From Meghimatium bilineatum (taxonomy: Eukaryota > Mollusca > Gastropoda > Stylommatophora > Philomycidae), in the NCBI GenBank assembly GCA_034231615.1, contig CM067315.1, positions 12,947,713 to 13,011,712 of the forward strand: a stretch of 64,000 nt of DNA. Reading direction: 5' to 3'. The notes beneath the pieces are model-generated. The model had not been told where the DNA came from. It ran no database searches and saw nothing but the letters and a program-made list of their open reading frames with translations. A program made the position numbers and the translations under genes. Positions 11,640 through 23,554 of the stretch are shown piece after piece (position 1 is the first letter of the stretch; every line of letters begins with the position of its first letter).

Positions 11640-12300
11640 CCAGGCATGGTTCATATCTTCTCTCTGACCATGTTCAATTCTACTTGCTGACCTGGTTCTA
11701 TTCTTCTTTATGATCTGGTTCACATCTTCTCTATGAACTGGTTCAGATCTTTTCTATGACCTGGTACAAATCTTCTAACTGACCTGGTTCAAGTTTTCCC
11801 TCTCACCTTGTTCACGTTTTCTCTCTGATCTGGTTTCAATCTGTTTTCATAGTCTGCTTTTAGTTTAAATCTGTGACATGACTTAAGCCTAACTCACTTA
11901 TCTGACTCATGTCTAGTTTATGAGCCTGATCTTAATCTCTCTCTCTGACCTGACTTGTTTTAACTCTGTGACCCTGTTCAAATCTTCTCTCTTACCTGAC
12001 TTGTTTTAACTCTGTGACCCTGTTCAAATCTCTCTCTGACCTGACTTGTTTTAACTCTGTGACCCTGTTCAAATCTTCTCTCTGACCTGCCGTCAGTTTG
12101 GTGCTCTACACATATTTTATTCTAACACTCTGATATGACTCTGTTCTAGTTATCCAGCTTGGTCTTGCTTTCTGATTTGGTTTATAATTATATAGCCTGC
12201 TTTTAGATTTACTCTCTGACTTGGTTCAAGTCTAATCTTCTGATCTTCTTTAAACATTATCTTTGTCTTGACTACAGTCCAGTTTTCCAGCCTTGTTTGA
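11640..12300. repeat. Degenerate CT-rich tandem repeat region
   Basis: Loose repeats of gacctggttcaaatcttctc-type sequence. A clearer ~45-bp unit (tgacctgacttgttttaact, ctgtgaccctgttcaaatc) repeats three times at 11,936-12,085. Confidence 0.75.
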
Positions 12301-12779
12301 GTCAAATGCTGTGATCTTGTCTCAGTACAAATTTCTGTCCTTGACTAACATATTAAACTCTCAAATAACAGGTCAATCATCCAATCCGATGAAATTTGAC
12401 ATCTCATGATTGTTTTGGTACTATGTCCTCTAATTACCTAATTCTTCTCATGACTAAAGCCCTTTGGTCAATATGTTTATTTAGTCTGTTATGAGCATTT
12501 TAAAATGTATTACTTTCATGTTCTATGTTTTTACCTTGTTGAACCTCCAATGTCATAAACATTGACTGGAAATTATATTTTGTAAATTTTGACTGAAAAT
12601 TATTGTAAATTTTAACATAAATTTTGTGTTTCAAATGTGAACAGATTTTGCTATTTAAATATGAAATAAATTATCAGATCAGAATGGACAGAAAAAAATG
12701 TTCATTGAGCCGATGCTGAGAACAGTCACAATTATCATTTATTTGAGAAAGCTAGATTGCTTTCAGTTTGTCCTACCAG

Positions 12780-13130
12780 TTACAACTGAAACTGAGTACA
12801 TCACTGCTGTTGTTAGCATTGTTAGCCTATCAAACAGGGAACATATTCTTTCCAGAACAGTCTTCTTTCAGGATGCTACTAGCAAATCATGAGTAGGCCT
12901 ATGTCTGAGTTAATATGCTGCTGTCAAGGACATATTTAAACACTCTCAAATGTCTTTCTATCATCACTCTGGGGGTGGGGGATTTTCCCCCATTACCAGA
13001 AACCACGCCTCTGATTGCCGGTAGTAGTTTTTCTATGTTCTTTATGTGGTCACAAAACCTCAGTTTCCTTGCTATAATGTTGTTTAGAAGCCAACCCTCT
13101 GCCACATTTAATATTCTCATTTTTTTCCAC
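12780..13130 (-). mobile_element. LINE RT C-terminal remnant
   Basis: Minus frame AEGWLLNNIIARKLRFCDHI, KNIEKLLPAIRGVVSGNGGK and TPRVMIERHLRVFKYVLD follow the LINE tail pattern (W-L--I-KRKL-FFGH--R----L----G---GKR-RGRPR--W). Eroded. Confidence 0.65.
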
Positions 13131-14074
13131 TGTTCATAGTAATCTTAGTACTTTCTATAACATCACATTGGAAGCATTTCTTTTTGTTACTACTTAAGTA
13201 TCTCTTGTAAGCTTACACAAATTACATATTGTTAGCAGTAACTATTTTAAAAAATATTTACTTTTGTCAAGACTGAAAAATTCCTTCTACACAATGGTCA
13301 AAAGAAAGCAATTACGGTGAATCTAGAACATGAATTGTAATGTTCTTTTTTATATGTTGAGCTGAATTATATTCATGTTAGAATAAATTGCTCAAGACTT
13401 CAAAATAAACAAAATCAATTTCTCTTACAATTGTATTTTAAGATTGTATTGAGGACACCACTTTAATATCCCCATTATAAAATTTACAACAGTAGTTTAT
13501 GAAGATCCTACCTTAAAATATAATAGGTCTACATCTTTAAAACCAGAACTGGGCCAAATCTACAAATTGTAGGACATGTACATAAATTATATAAGGGTCA
13601 CATTTTCAAGTATGACAAAGTTTATTGTGTTTTTGAAACATTGCAGGTTGCCAAGTTTAACAGAATGGCGTTTACTTTGACTTCCTTCAGATTCTTCTCC
13701 TGGCCACCTTTAAGAATAGAATGTTTATTAGGACTTTCTTTCATATCTAAAAAGAGTTGCATAGATGTAGAGGGTTGACTTCATCTTAGACTTGTCACTC
13801 AAAATGCAGGGTACACACCTGATTGGGAGGGGTTTGACAATTTTAGAATGTTTTATTAAATGTGAATTTTTATTTTCATTTCTAATGATTCTAGGGTCCC
13901 CATATAGATTATATAAATAGGACTCACTGCTACATATTGTGACATACACATTTAAAAAATTAAAATCGGAACATACAAGGTGGTCAATTAGTGACAATAG
14001 AAAGGAGGTACCTATCTAATAGAAAGAATGTGCATATGAGTTAACTATGATAGTGTGATAGAGATAGAGTGTAT
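13131..14074. other. AT-rich intergenic, nothing recognised
   Basis: An 89-residue minus ORF at 13,728-13,997 has no family resemblance and sits among random short ORFs. Confidence 0.35.
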
Positions 14075-14160
14075 CTATCTCTATCTATACACTGTGGCCT
14101 TTGTTTGCCTTGCAGCATCAGAGTTGGAAGAGCTCTCCGGAAATGGCAGAGTGTACCCAC
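14075..14160 (-). mobile_element. 3' terminus of LINE family L-TAGA
   Basis: ggcctttgtttgccttgcag and gagctctccggaaatgg parallel 39,216-39,290 and 48,415-48,480. The element ends in (TAGA)n, seen here as tctatctctatctata. Confidence 0.55.
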
Positions 14161-14737
14161 TGCAGAGTGTATGAACACAGAAAATAAAAATAATAGATGT
14201 CACAGGGAAGAGGGGATCCGAATTTGTGGGATTCTTAGGTGGGACATGGCCAAAGAATGTTTGGGAACACTGTCTTAGAATAAAACATCCACCATTTTTT
14301 TTCTTATTTCATACTCATTATTGTATTGCAATTGTTAGTTGTAGTTTTGTGTAGGCTTAACCCATATTATTTTATTTATATAATATTTATTTTAGATAAC
14401 AGTTTAGAAGTTCTTATTTTCATTTCTTTAACTGTAAGTTAAACTATTTATTCATCTGTATCTTCAAGATTTCCTGTTCTAAAGTTTCATGTTTTTATAA
14501 TATCCGGTCCATATTTTAAAATTGCAAGCATAAATATGAACTGCCTTCCAGTGAAGTGCTTCCACTGTATTGTTTGAGGATCCTACACAAATGAACTAAG
14601 AAAACAAATGTATACCATCTCTGGATTCTGGCTTTGAAAAGCTTCTTGTTATTCTAAAAAGCTCATTTTATCCAAAACGGCGCTATATTTATGTTGTTTA
14701 AATAGTTGTTACTACATCTATTATACTGCAGTAAGAT

Positions 14738-14856
14738 GTCTCAGGCTGAAAGGTGTAGATATCACAGTTAAGCTGTAAACCATGAGATATTGCATTCTGT
14801 TCTCTAGACTACATTCTGCTAATCTGCAACAGACGTTTGAGAATGAATGCAGAAGA
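14738..14856 (+). mobile_element. SINE S1, subfamily I, 3' half
   Basis: ggctgaaaggtgtagatatc, tgcattctgttctctagact, ctgctaatctgca and gtttgagaatgaatgcagaa match the S1 3' half. Confidence 0.6.
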
Positions 14857-15840
14857 CTATTTCCCCACCCCCATATTATTGTATTCATCAATTTACACAA
14901 ACCTTCTGTAAGTCTAGTATGTAAGGAATATATTCATCTGCCATAGAATACTCCTGCATTGACCTGCTGGTTTAAGCCTAATGATAAACATAAAATGATA
15001 AGTTTTACATTTCATGAGCAGATTAACTGGCCTGAAATGACCTTTAGTACAACTAGGAATTTAGCTGAATGGTGGGTAAACACTCATCCCTCGCATAACG
15101 ATTTTTTTTGCAAAATGGTCATCAATGTTTTTGTGAAAAAGAAGGAATTACTCATGAAAATGAGATATTTTTTTCTTAGGCAAACCCACCTGCTACTTGA
15201 GATGTATCTACAGCCCTGCCTATGTGCCACCTGCTCGTAGCCAAGACACCATGTACACAATTACAGCTATATCCATGATCAGGGCTTGAGCTCATCTGAT
15301 TCTACAAGAAGTGTGATGTGCAATGATGGCTCCTCTGAATGTTGCAGGATAAATTGAATAATAATTGTTCAGATCGGATGCTGCAAAGTTTCCACAAGAG
15401 GAAAGTCTATATTGAAATGTCATCTATTGGAAATTTACTGTTGCATGATGGTTGATCTGATAAGCTTCTTCTTTCATTCACTCTGAAATATTCAACATGA
15501 GTATTAGTGTGATTTGAGCCGGAGAGCGTCAAATGCACTGTGCTCAAGTTTTATAATGGAGCTGTATATGTATGCCAGTCCTATCCCAAAATACAGGTCT
15601 ACTTTTTTGAAAAAATGTGGAATGAAATACAAGATAAAAATGGAGGAAAATATAATGTTCTTCTTTTAATCACGGATTACATCCCTTGATTTCACTTTCC
15701 AAAATTAATCGATTGTGGGTAATCTCAACAAACTAATGATAGCCATTTTGTATCCAGGGCTGAATAGGTAGTCAGCAATGTCACAAATGTACACAATTTC
15801 AGATCTGCACAGATTTTTATAAAAGAATGAAAGTAGACCC
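14857..15840. other. Intergenic, nothing recognised
   Basis: No coding or repeat signal seen. Confidence 0.3.
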
Positions 15841-15920
15841 ATATTTTGGGATAGCACCTTTTGGCCCAGCACATCCAATTTCAGCATGGTCTGATAAGCT
15901 AATTGTGAAATCTTCAGATC
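15841..15920 (-). repeat. Diverged partial copy of GC-rich SINE S2
   Basis: cagcacatccaatttcagca matches 60,330-60,350 and 16,625-16,645 with one or two changes. The rest is diverged. Confidence 0.45.
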
Positions 15921-16120
15921 TTCTACCTGCAGGTTTGTGAAATGTAAAATTGATAATTTTGTAATTATCATTAATTCCTATTGATAAACAGTTGTACATT
16001 TCATTCTAACTGTTTTATCAATTGTTATATTGGTCTGAAGAATTTAACTTTCATAAAATAATCTTTATAGCCTATAGGTTACAGAGACATGGGTTTTTTT
16101 TGGAAGCATAATGAAAATAC

Positions 16121-16492
16121 ATGGATGGCCAAGAAGACAAATGTAGAAGTCTTCAGAGAGGCTTCAGTAAAAAAAAAGATAAATTAGGCCCCACAGCAAA
16201 AATTAGAAGGAGACAGTCAAGATTTTTCTGGCATATGTTGAGAAGACCAAAACACATATTTAGAAATATTCTACACTGTGAAATGTGTTCCAGATTTTTG
16301 TAAATATGTATGTTGAAATAAGCCAAAATACTATAAATATTTAGTAACCACCAGGAAGATCAGGGAGAGAAGAGATAGAGTAAGACATAGAGAGAAGTTG
16401 CTGAATGTTGGGGCACAAAAGAATGTCACCAACAGAATTAATTAATAACACAAGAGAAAGAGAATTGTGGAAAAACATGATCGTCTATGGCA
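16121..16492 (+). mobile_element. LINE 3' remnant interrupted by the 81-bp segment
   Basis: IRRRQSRFFWHMLRRPKHIF before 16,256 and, in a shifted frame, MSPTELINNTRERELWKNMI after it match a LINE C-terminus (FGHM-RRP, PIELI--T-DR--W). The 81-bp segment shared with 2,921-3,001 lies between them. Confidence 0.6.
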
Positions 16493-16521
16493 CTTGATTG
16501 ATTGATAGAACGAAGAGATGT

Positions 16522-16735
16522 TTTTTTGCTTTGCGTTCACTCCATTGTAACCATCACGGATATCCGTGCGATTTCCGCCGGGAGCGTGATTACGTTGTGC
16601 CACCGTTATGCACCTTGTAGGCCTAGCACATCCGATTTCGGCATGCCTTGACAATTCGGGTGGGCTACCCTTAGCCTGTGACAGCCTCTATATCTGTCTC
16701 CAGGCACGCATAGTGGCGACTCTTCGCCCAGACGA
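16522..16735 (-). mobile_element. GC-rich SINE S2, longer copy
   Basis: 16,530-16,645 matches 60,235-60,350 with about 4 differences in 116 bases, including catcacggatatccgtgcga and gggagcgtgattacgttgtg. On the minus strand it ends gaacgcaaagcaaaaaaac (A-rich). It extends further 5' than the 60-kb copy. Confidence 0.65.
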
Positions 16736-17242
16736 TTTTAATGAAGAGATAATTTAGAACAGTAATACAGAAAATAGAGATTATTTTGAGCTGAAATACA
16801 AATTGTTCTAGAACTTGTTAGATATGTATACTTATTATAAACATCTGTGTCTACGTGACTTTCAATGAATTTCATAATTTTGAAATAGGGCCTGTACCAA
16901 AATAAATTGTATCCATTTATAAAACATACTGAGTCATTCCACATCCTTTAGTTTACACTAAAAAAGACCAGAGTCAAGGTCAGTGAAACATTTTTAATTT
17001 CAGAACAGTGCCTGGTATTTTTAACCTTTTCTTGCCATTTTATTTTGAACCTACTTTCTATAGTTGGTATGATATTTTGTTTCTTTTTCTGATAGTTACT
17101 TAAAAGATATTTAAAATTTATATTTGATTCTTCTTTCACATTTTTTGTAGTAATTATGATTTATGAGTAATTGCTAAATTATATTGTCAAATTGTGAGAT
17201 AATTTCATGCTAAAATGTAATAAACCACATGCATTTAAAGAG
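16736..17242. other. AT-rich intergenic, nothing recognised
   Basis: No coding signal. Confidence 0.3.
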
Positions 17243-17420
17243 GATTACAGCCATCTTCGTACAGGCGATTATATACTTGAGTCTAATATCTACAGTCATC
17301 TTGGTACAGAGAATTATAATACTTGATTCTAAGAATTACAGTCATCTTGGTACAGAGAATTATAATACTTGATTCTAAGAATTAGTCATCTTAGAATAGA
17401 CAATTATAATACTTGAGTCT
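17243..17420. repeat. ~45-bp minisatellite, about 4 copies
   Basis: acagtcatcttggtacagag plus aattataatacttgattct repeated; the outer copies are diverged. Confidence 0.9.
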
Positions 17421-17429
17421 TCTTCTATT

Positions 17430-17600
17430 TTCAGTTCTGCAATAATGCTAGATTGTCAATCCATTCTCCAGGGTGAAGTCTCCCACCTTTTCCAGGTCAG
17501 AGCAGCTAATGCAGAGGTTTTGTTTTCACTCTGTATCCTTTGGGCTAGACCCACCACCTCTGCTCTTTGTATGTTGAGCAAGTCTAAAGTAAGTGTTCAG
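17430..17600 (-). mobile_element. 3' end of RNase H-type LINE (family N2)
   Basis: Minus translation STYKEQRWWV and SDLEKVGDFTLENGLTI then stop, parallel to the copy at 985-1165. Contains stops. Confidence 0.65.
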
Positions 17601-17658
17601 TTGTTTTGGTTTATTCAGGTCTAAGAACTTGATTAAAATCATCTGTGTCTTACCTGCA

Positions 17659-17835
17659 TCAGAAGTGGAAGCAAAAATAGTAATACTATTACCTTCTATG
17701 CATGATCTAAGAGACAATTACAGTGATTAGGTATGAGGTTGATTACTCCACCCCTCATACTGTGTTACCTGTTATGCTAAAGACCCATACCTGGACTGCA
17801 GGGAGGAAATCAACCCTTTTATCTCAAGCATGCAC
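17659..17835 (+). mobile_element. SINE S1, 5' half
   Basis: aatagtaatactattacct, ggttgattactccaccc and cctggactgcagggaggaaa correspond in order to 6,585-6,730. The 3' half is absent. Confidence 0.5.
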
Positions 17836-17842
17836 CTCAATA

Positions 17843-18063
17843 TTACAATCACTCCAAAATCCACTCTGGGATAGAAGAATACCCTGCGTGTGACATTGCA
17901 CTATACAGAAACTTTGAATAAAATATTCTTCCGAGGCTTGCACAAGCTATGGAATAACAATCACTGCAAAGTTCACTCTGGAATAGAAGACTACCCAACA
18001 TGTGGCATTGCACCATACATAAACATTGAGTAAAATATTCCACTGGGGCTTGCGCAAGCTATG
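17843..18063. repeat. ~110-bp tandem duplication
   Basis: Two diverged copies: acaatcactccaaaatccac and acaatcactgcaaagttcac, each ending gcttgc(a/g)caagctatgg. Confidence 0.85.
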
Positions 18064-18899
18064 GATAGCTTTCCTTGTTTTAAAAAAAGTCATAGAAGCA
18101 CCATTCTCGATCTGAAAGTAAAACTACTTCCTGACCATGGTTGCCAGAATTTGAGCATTTCATAGCAAAATTTTACAAATTTGACCATTTCAATGTTTTA
18201 ATGGCCATGACATTTATGTTTTTATCATTTTTATATTGTTGATCAAAATGGAAAATAGGCCATATATTAAAGTTTGGCCATGTTAACTATATTTTAATTG
18301 AAATTTTACTTTAATCAATTTCAACTATCTGGCAACCCTGTTCCTGACATCACCACCATCATGACTGACATCTCTACACCTCATTGTAGTAGGAGAGCAG
18401 TCTTAGGTAGTAAGAATGTCATAATGGACTGATTTCATATGGGTAATGAAATCAAGAACCATAACTTACTATAACTGTTTGTATATACAACACTTGTTAC
18501 TTACCTTTATTCTCATGTATTTTTAACTTACATGCTTGACCATTTAGATAGAAAATAAAAACCTTTTTTTTTTCCAACAATATATAACAACTGTCTTCAT
18601 CATGTGTCAGAATTGTTGTCAAATGTTTGTGAAATATTTGTATATAACTGTCAACCTATTGAAACTTCTAGAAAGCAACAGATGCGACCCAAACCAGGGC
18701 CATTCAGCTTGCTCTGATTTGCTTAGTAACTGAACACATCTTCCAAATTCTACCTATCCATTGGAAACATGCTGACTTGAGCTGCAAGACATCAATGCCA
18801 GCTGAATGGATCTGGTTAAAATCATGTCTGTTACTTTCTGATTTTTTAAAAAGATTTTAAGAATTCCTTGATGTTTCCAAATTACATTATTTGTTTACC
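18064..18899. other. Intergenic, nothing recognised
   Basis: No coding or repeat signal seen. Confidence 0.3.
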
Positions 18900-19095
18900 C
18901 ATTGAAATATGGTTCTATGGAGGGGATGGTTCCAGGAAAAAGAACTTTAGGCAGACCAATACCATGATGGACACAGAATATCAAAGACCTTCTGAACAAG
19001 ACACTGGAAGAGGCTTAACAGTTTGTGTAGAACTGAGAGGCATACAGAGTGGCAGTGAGGACAACGCTCTGTAAGGACAGTTCACATAGATAGTC
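18900..19095 (+). mobile_element. LINE RT C-terminal remnant
   Basis: EGMVPGKRTLGRPIP, then WTQNIKDLLNKTLEEA and EAYRVAVRTTL match the GKR-RGRP--RW-D-I-D-----LEEA--- tail of LINEs, with stops between. Confidence 0.6.
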
Positions 19096-19276
19096 TGGCT
19101 CTGTGGTGGTGTGATATAGACTGTGTCCCATATAATCAAGGTACTTGGTTCAAGCTTCGCTGCAGGCAACTGGACATTAATCGTAAATATTTATATTGCT
19201 TATAAAATCACTAAAGCCAAAAGAATCTGGGTTGTTTGCAATATCTTGAATACGATATACTATAGTTCTCATGATC

Positions 19277-21775
19277 AACTAGTACAAGCTTTCATGCCCA
19301 ACTAATACAAGCTCTCATGACCAACTAATACAAGCTCTCATGACCAACTAATACAAGCTCTCATGACCAACTAATACAAGCTCTCATACCGAGGGTAATA
19401 CAAGCTCTCCTGACCAACTAATACAAGTTCTCATGACCAACTAATACAAGCTCTCATGCCCAGGGTAATACAAGCATTCATACCCAACTAATACAAGCTC
19501 TCATGACCAACTAATACAAGTTCTCATGACCAACTAATACAAGTTCTCATGACCAACTAATACAAGCTCTCATACCGAGGGTAATACAAGCTCTCCTGAC
19601 CAACTAATACACGCTCTCATGACTAACTAAAACAAGCATTCATACCCAACTAATACAAGCTCTCATACCCAACTAATACAAGCTCTCATGACCAACTAAT
19701 ACAAGTTCTCATGACCAACTAATACAAGCTCTCATACCGAGGGTAATACAAGCTCTCCTGACCAACTAATACAAGCTCTCATGACTAACTAAAACAAGCA
19801 TTCATACCCAACTAATACAAGCTCTCATGACCAACTAATACAAGCTCTCCTGACCAACTAATACAAGCTCTCATACCCAGGGTAATACAAGCTCTCATAC
19901 CCAGGGTAATACAAGCTCTCATACCCAGGGTAATACAAGCTCTCATACCCAGGGTAATACAAGCTCTCATGACCAACTAATACAAGCTCTCATGACCAAC
20001 TCATACAAGCTCTCATGACCAACTCATACAAGCTCTCATGACCAACTAATACAAGCTCTCATGACCAACTCATACAAGCTCTCATGACCAACTCATACAA
20101 GCTCTCATGACCAACTCATACAAGCTCTCATGACCAACTAATACAAGCTCTCATACCCAGGGTAATACAAGCTCTCATACCCAGGGTAATACAAGCTCTC
20201 ATACCCAGGGTAATACAAGCTCTCATGACCAACTCATACAAGCTCTCATGACCAACTAATACAAGCTCTCATGACCAACTCATACAAGCTCTCATGACCA
20301 ACTCATACAAGCTCTCATGACCAACTAATACAAGCTCTCATGACCAACTAATACAAGCTCTCATGACCAACTAATACAAGTTCTCATGACCAACTAATAC
20401 AAGCTCTCATGACCAACTAATACAAGCTCTCATGACCAACTAATACAAGCTCTCATACCCAGGGTAATACAAGCTCTCATGACCAACTCATACAAGCTCT
20501 CATGACCAACTCATACAAGCTCTCATGACCAACTAATACAAGCTCTCATACCCAGGGTAATACAAGCTCTCATACCCAGGGTAATACAAGCTCTCATACC
20601 CAGGGTAATACAAGCTCTCATACCCAGGGTAATACAATCTCTCATGACCAACTCATACAAGCTCTCATGACCAACTAATACAAGCTCTCATACCCAGGGT
20701 AATACAAGCTCTCATGACCAACTAATACAAGCTCTCATACCCAGGGTAATACAAGCTCTCATGACCAACTAATACAAGCTCTCATGACCAACTAATGCAA
20801 GCATTCATACCCAACTAATACAAGCTCTCATACCCAACTAATACAAGCTCTCATGACCAACTAATACAAGCTCTCATACCCAACTAATACAAGCTCTCAT
20901 GACCAACTAATACAAGCTCTCATGACCAACTAATACAAGCTCTCATGACCAACTAATGCAAGCATTCATACCCAACTAATACAAGCTCTCATACCCAACT
21001 AATACAAGCTCTCATGACCAACTAATACAAGCTCTCATGACGAACTAATACAAGCTCTCATGACCAACTAATACAAGCTCTCATGACCAACTAATGCAAG
21101 CTCTCATGACCAACTAATGCAAGCATTCATGACCAACTAATACAAGCTCTCATATCCAACTAATACAAGCTCTCATATCCAACTAATACAAGCTCTCATG
21201 ACCAACTAATACAAGCTCTCATACCCAGGGTAATACAAGCTCTCATGACTAACTAATACAAGCTCTCATGACTAACTAATACAAGCTCTCATGACTAACT
21301 AATACAAGCTCTCATGACTAACTAATACAAGCATTCATACCCAGGGTAATACAAGCTCTCATGACCAACTAATACAAGCTCTCATGATCAACTAATACAA
21401 GCTCTCATACCCAGGGTAATACAAGCTCTCATGACTAACTAATACAAGCTCTCATGATCAACTAATACAAGCTCTCATGATCAACTAATACAAGCTCTCA
21501 TACCCAGGGTAATACAAGCTCTCATGACTAACTAATACAAGCTCTCATGACTAACTAATACAAGCTCTCATGACTAACTAATACAAGCATTCATACCCAA
21601 CTAATACAAGCTCTCATGATCAACTAATACACGCATTCATACCCAACTAATACAAGCTCTCATGATCAACTAATACAAGCATTCATACCCAACTAATACA
21701 AGCTCTCATGATCAACTAATACACGCATTCATACCCAACTAATACAAGATCTCATGCCCAGGGTAATACAAGCTT
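19277..21775. repeat. 2.5-kb satellite-like array of 23/24-bp units, about 105 copies
   Basis: Unit types: tacaagctctcatgaccaac+taa (23 bp) and tacaagctctcatacccagg+gtaa (24 bp), with minor types (taccgaggg, gcattcatacccaact, gatcaact). The types occur in runs and mixed blocks, suggesting block duplication. Confidence 0.97.
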
Positions 21776-21894
21776 ATTTCAGTTAAATAAAGTCACATAA
21801 TCTTTCAATTTCTTGTTGTTGATAGAACACAGAAGGAGTTTACTGGTAAGTATGACTCTTTTGTTCCCTAGTCTTATAAAAGAAAACTTGATCA

Positions 21895-22080
21895 TCATTT
21901 TCCTCTTGTGCCAATCTTGGCACATAGGGCAGATGTCATAGCTCACCATGCTTGTCGATCAACAGTCAGTTGTTCCAGATCGTTCATTTTCATACCAGCT
22001 GTTGTGATTTCTTTTTCAATAGTTCTTTTCAGTGTTGTTTTTGGTCTTCCCCTTTTTCTCTTGCCACTCAGTGACCATAT
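21895..22080 (-). mobile_element. LINE C-terminal remnant
   Basis: Minus frame GKRKRGRPKTTLKRTIEKEI, MKMNDLEQLTVDRQAW and MTSALCAKIG match the common GKR-RGRP--TW-R--E-E------------DR--WR---ALC tail. It lies head to head with the next remnant. Confidence 0.7.
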
Positions 22081-22129
22081 AAATGCTACAGAAGAATTCT
22101 ACAAATTTCCTATAGGGAACATAAGACCA

Positions 22130-22460
22130 ATGTGTACGTAAGAAATAAAGTAGAGATGTGTGCAGGTGTCCAGGAGCCATTGCTTTCAATAGTGAAACGA
22201 CGAAAACTAGCATGGTTCGGACATGTATGCAGGCACGATTCCTTGTCAAAAACAATGCTGCAGGGAACTGTCGAGGGTGGAAGAAGCAGAGGAGGACAAA
22301 TAAAGACATGGACAGACAACATCAAGGAATGGACAGGGCTAGATATTTCCACACTCATCCGCATCGCTGAGGATAGAATTCGCTGGAGGACTCTGTGTGC
22401 TGAAGCATCCAATGTGGTACCCCTACAACCCCGACCAATTACAGGCTTATAGATAAATAG
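22130..22460 (+). mobile_element. LINE RT C-terminal remnant (family H)
   Basis: Open frame of 106 residues: RRKLAWFGHVCRHDSLSKTM, LQGTVEGGRSRGGQIKTWTD, NIKEWTGLDISTLIRIAEDR and IRWRTLCAEASNVV, then stop. Well-preserved tail. The same family recurs at 26,440-26,755. Confidence 0.85.
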
Positions 22461-22569
22461 ATAAATTAAAAAATATGTTAATTTTCACCACAACAGTCAC
22501 ATAACTTGTAGGCTGATCTGTCATGGTAGTGTATATAAAAATATATTAAATAGTTTTAAAGAGAGCCAA

Positions 22570-22705
22570 CAACAGAACAAATTGATGTTTCTATCAAAAG
22601 ATTTTTATCAAGACAGACACAAAGCAAGAATAGAGTGGTAATGTAGGCAGGGACAAAAATAACCCCTGAAGGGTTATGGGTTTATTGATTGATTGATTGA
22701 CCATA
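22570..22705 (+). repeat. PLE-terminus-like motif and LINE 3'-end hairpin with (GATT)n tail
   Basis: gatgtttctatcaaaagat-tttttatcaag resembles motifs at 42,267, 49,137 and 63,066. 22,659-22,677 is the perfect hairpin ATAACCC-CTGAA-GGGTTAT, followed by tgggt and (TTGA)n. Confidence 0.45.
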
Positions 22706-22829
22706 TAAAGACTTGACATGGTATTCTGTCTTCATTCATTCTGAGTGCGGGACCGATGCCTTTTTCTAACAACATCTGTGATGTATTCTTGTTTTCTCTC
22801 TTCTCTTAGTGTCTCATTAGACTTGAAAA

Positions 22830-23185
22830 AACTTGTTACAACAGAAATGACTTGTCTACGTAAAATTCTCAGAGTAACAATTAGAGACAGAATCAGAAAT
22901 GAAAACATTAGAAGACTAACAAACACAATGCCAATCCTGGATTACATCAGGAGACAACAGATGAAGTAGTTTTCACATGCTTACAGATTATCATCGGATA
23001 GTACCCCTTAAAAAGCCCTGCTATATAGACTTGATGGATACAAACCACTGGGAGACCATGCAAAAGTTGGATTACAAAAATAAAAGAGTCAACAAAATCA
23101 AACATATATGATGCATGCAAAAAAACCATCTCCAGAGAACTCTTGTACCCCTGATGCAGCAAGGCATAAAGAGGTATAAAATGAG
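22830..23185 (+). mobile_element. LINE 3' end, family L-TAGA
   Basis: TTEMTCLRKILRVTIRDRIR, NENIRRLTNTMPILDYIRRQ then stops, ending ccatctccagagaactcttg+tacccctga. Same family at 14,075, 29,395, 30,575, 39,205 and 48,412. Confidence 0.8.
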
Positions 23186-23204
23186 AAGAAAAAGAAATAA
23201 TAGA

Positions 23205-23468
23205 AGCTCCCTCTGGCAGATGGTGAAGTTATCTTCCTCTGTCAGATGGTGAAGTTATCTTCCTCTGCCAGATGGTGAAGTTATCTTCCTTTGCCAGATG
23301 GTGAAGTTATCTTCCTCTGCCAGATGGTGAAGTTATCTTCCTCTGCCAGGTGGTGAAGTTATCTTCCTCTGCCAGGTGGTGAAGTTATCTTCCTCTGCCA
23401 GATGGTGAAGTTATCTTCCTCTGCCAGATGGTAAAGTTATCTCCCTCTGCCAGGTGGTAAAGTTATAT
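23205..23468. repeat. 26-bp minisatellite, 10 copies
   Basis: cctctgccagatggtgaagt+tatctt repeated. Confidence 0.96.
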
Positions 23469-23554
23469 TTTCAGCTCCAGAATGTAACTTCTCTGGCATT
23501 CATATTGAAGGAGAAGTTTATCAAAACCTTTGCAAGTCCTGCATTAGTTCTAAT

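Noticed and set aside
13728-13997. 89-codon minus ORF
   Set aside because: No domain resemblance, AT-rich random-looking composition.
19277-21775. CRISPR-like direct repeats
   Set aside because: Units are head to tail without unique spacers, in eukaryotic DNA.
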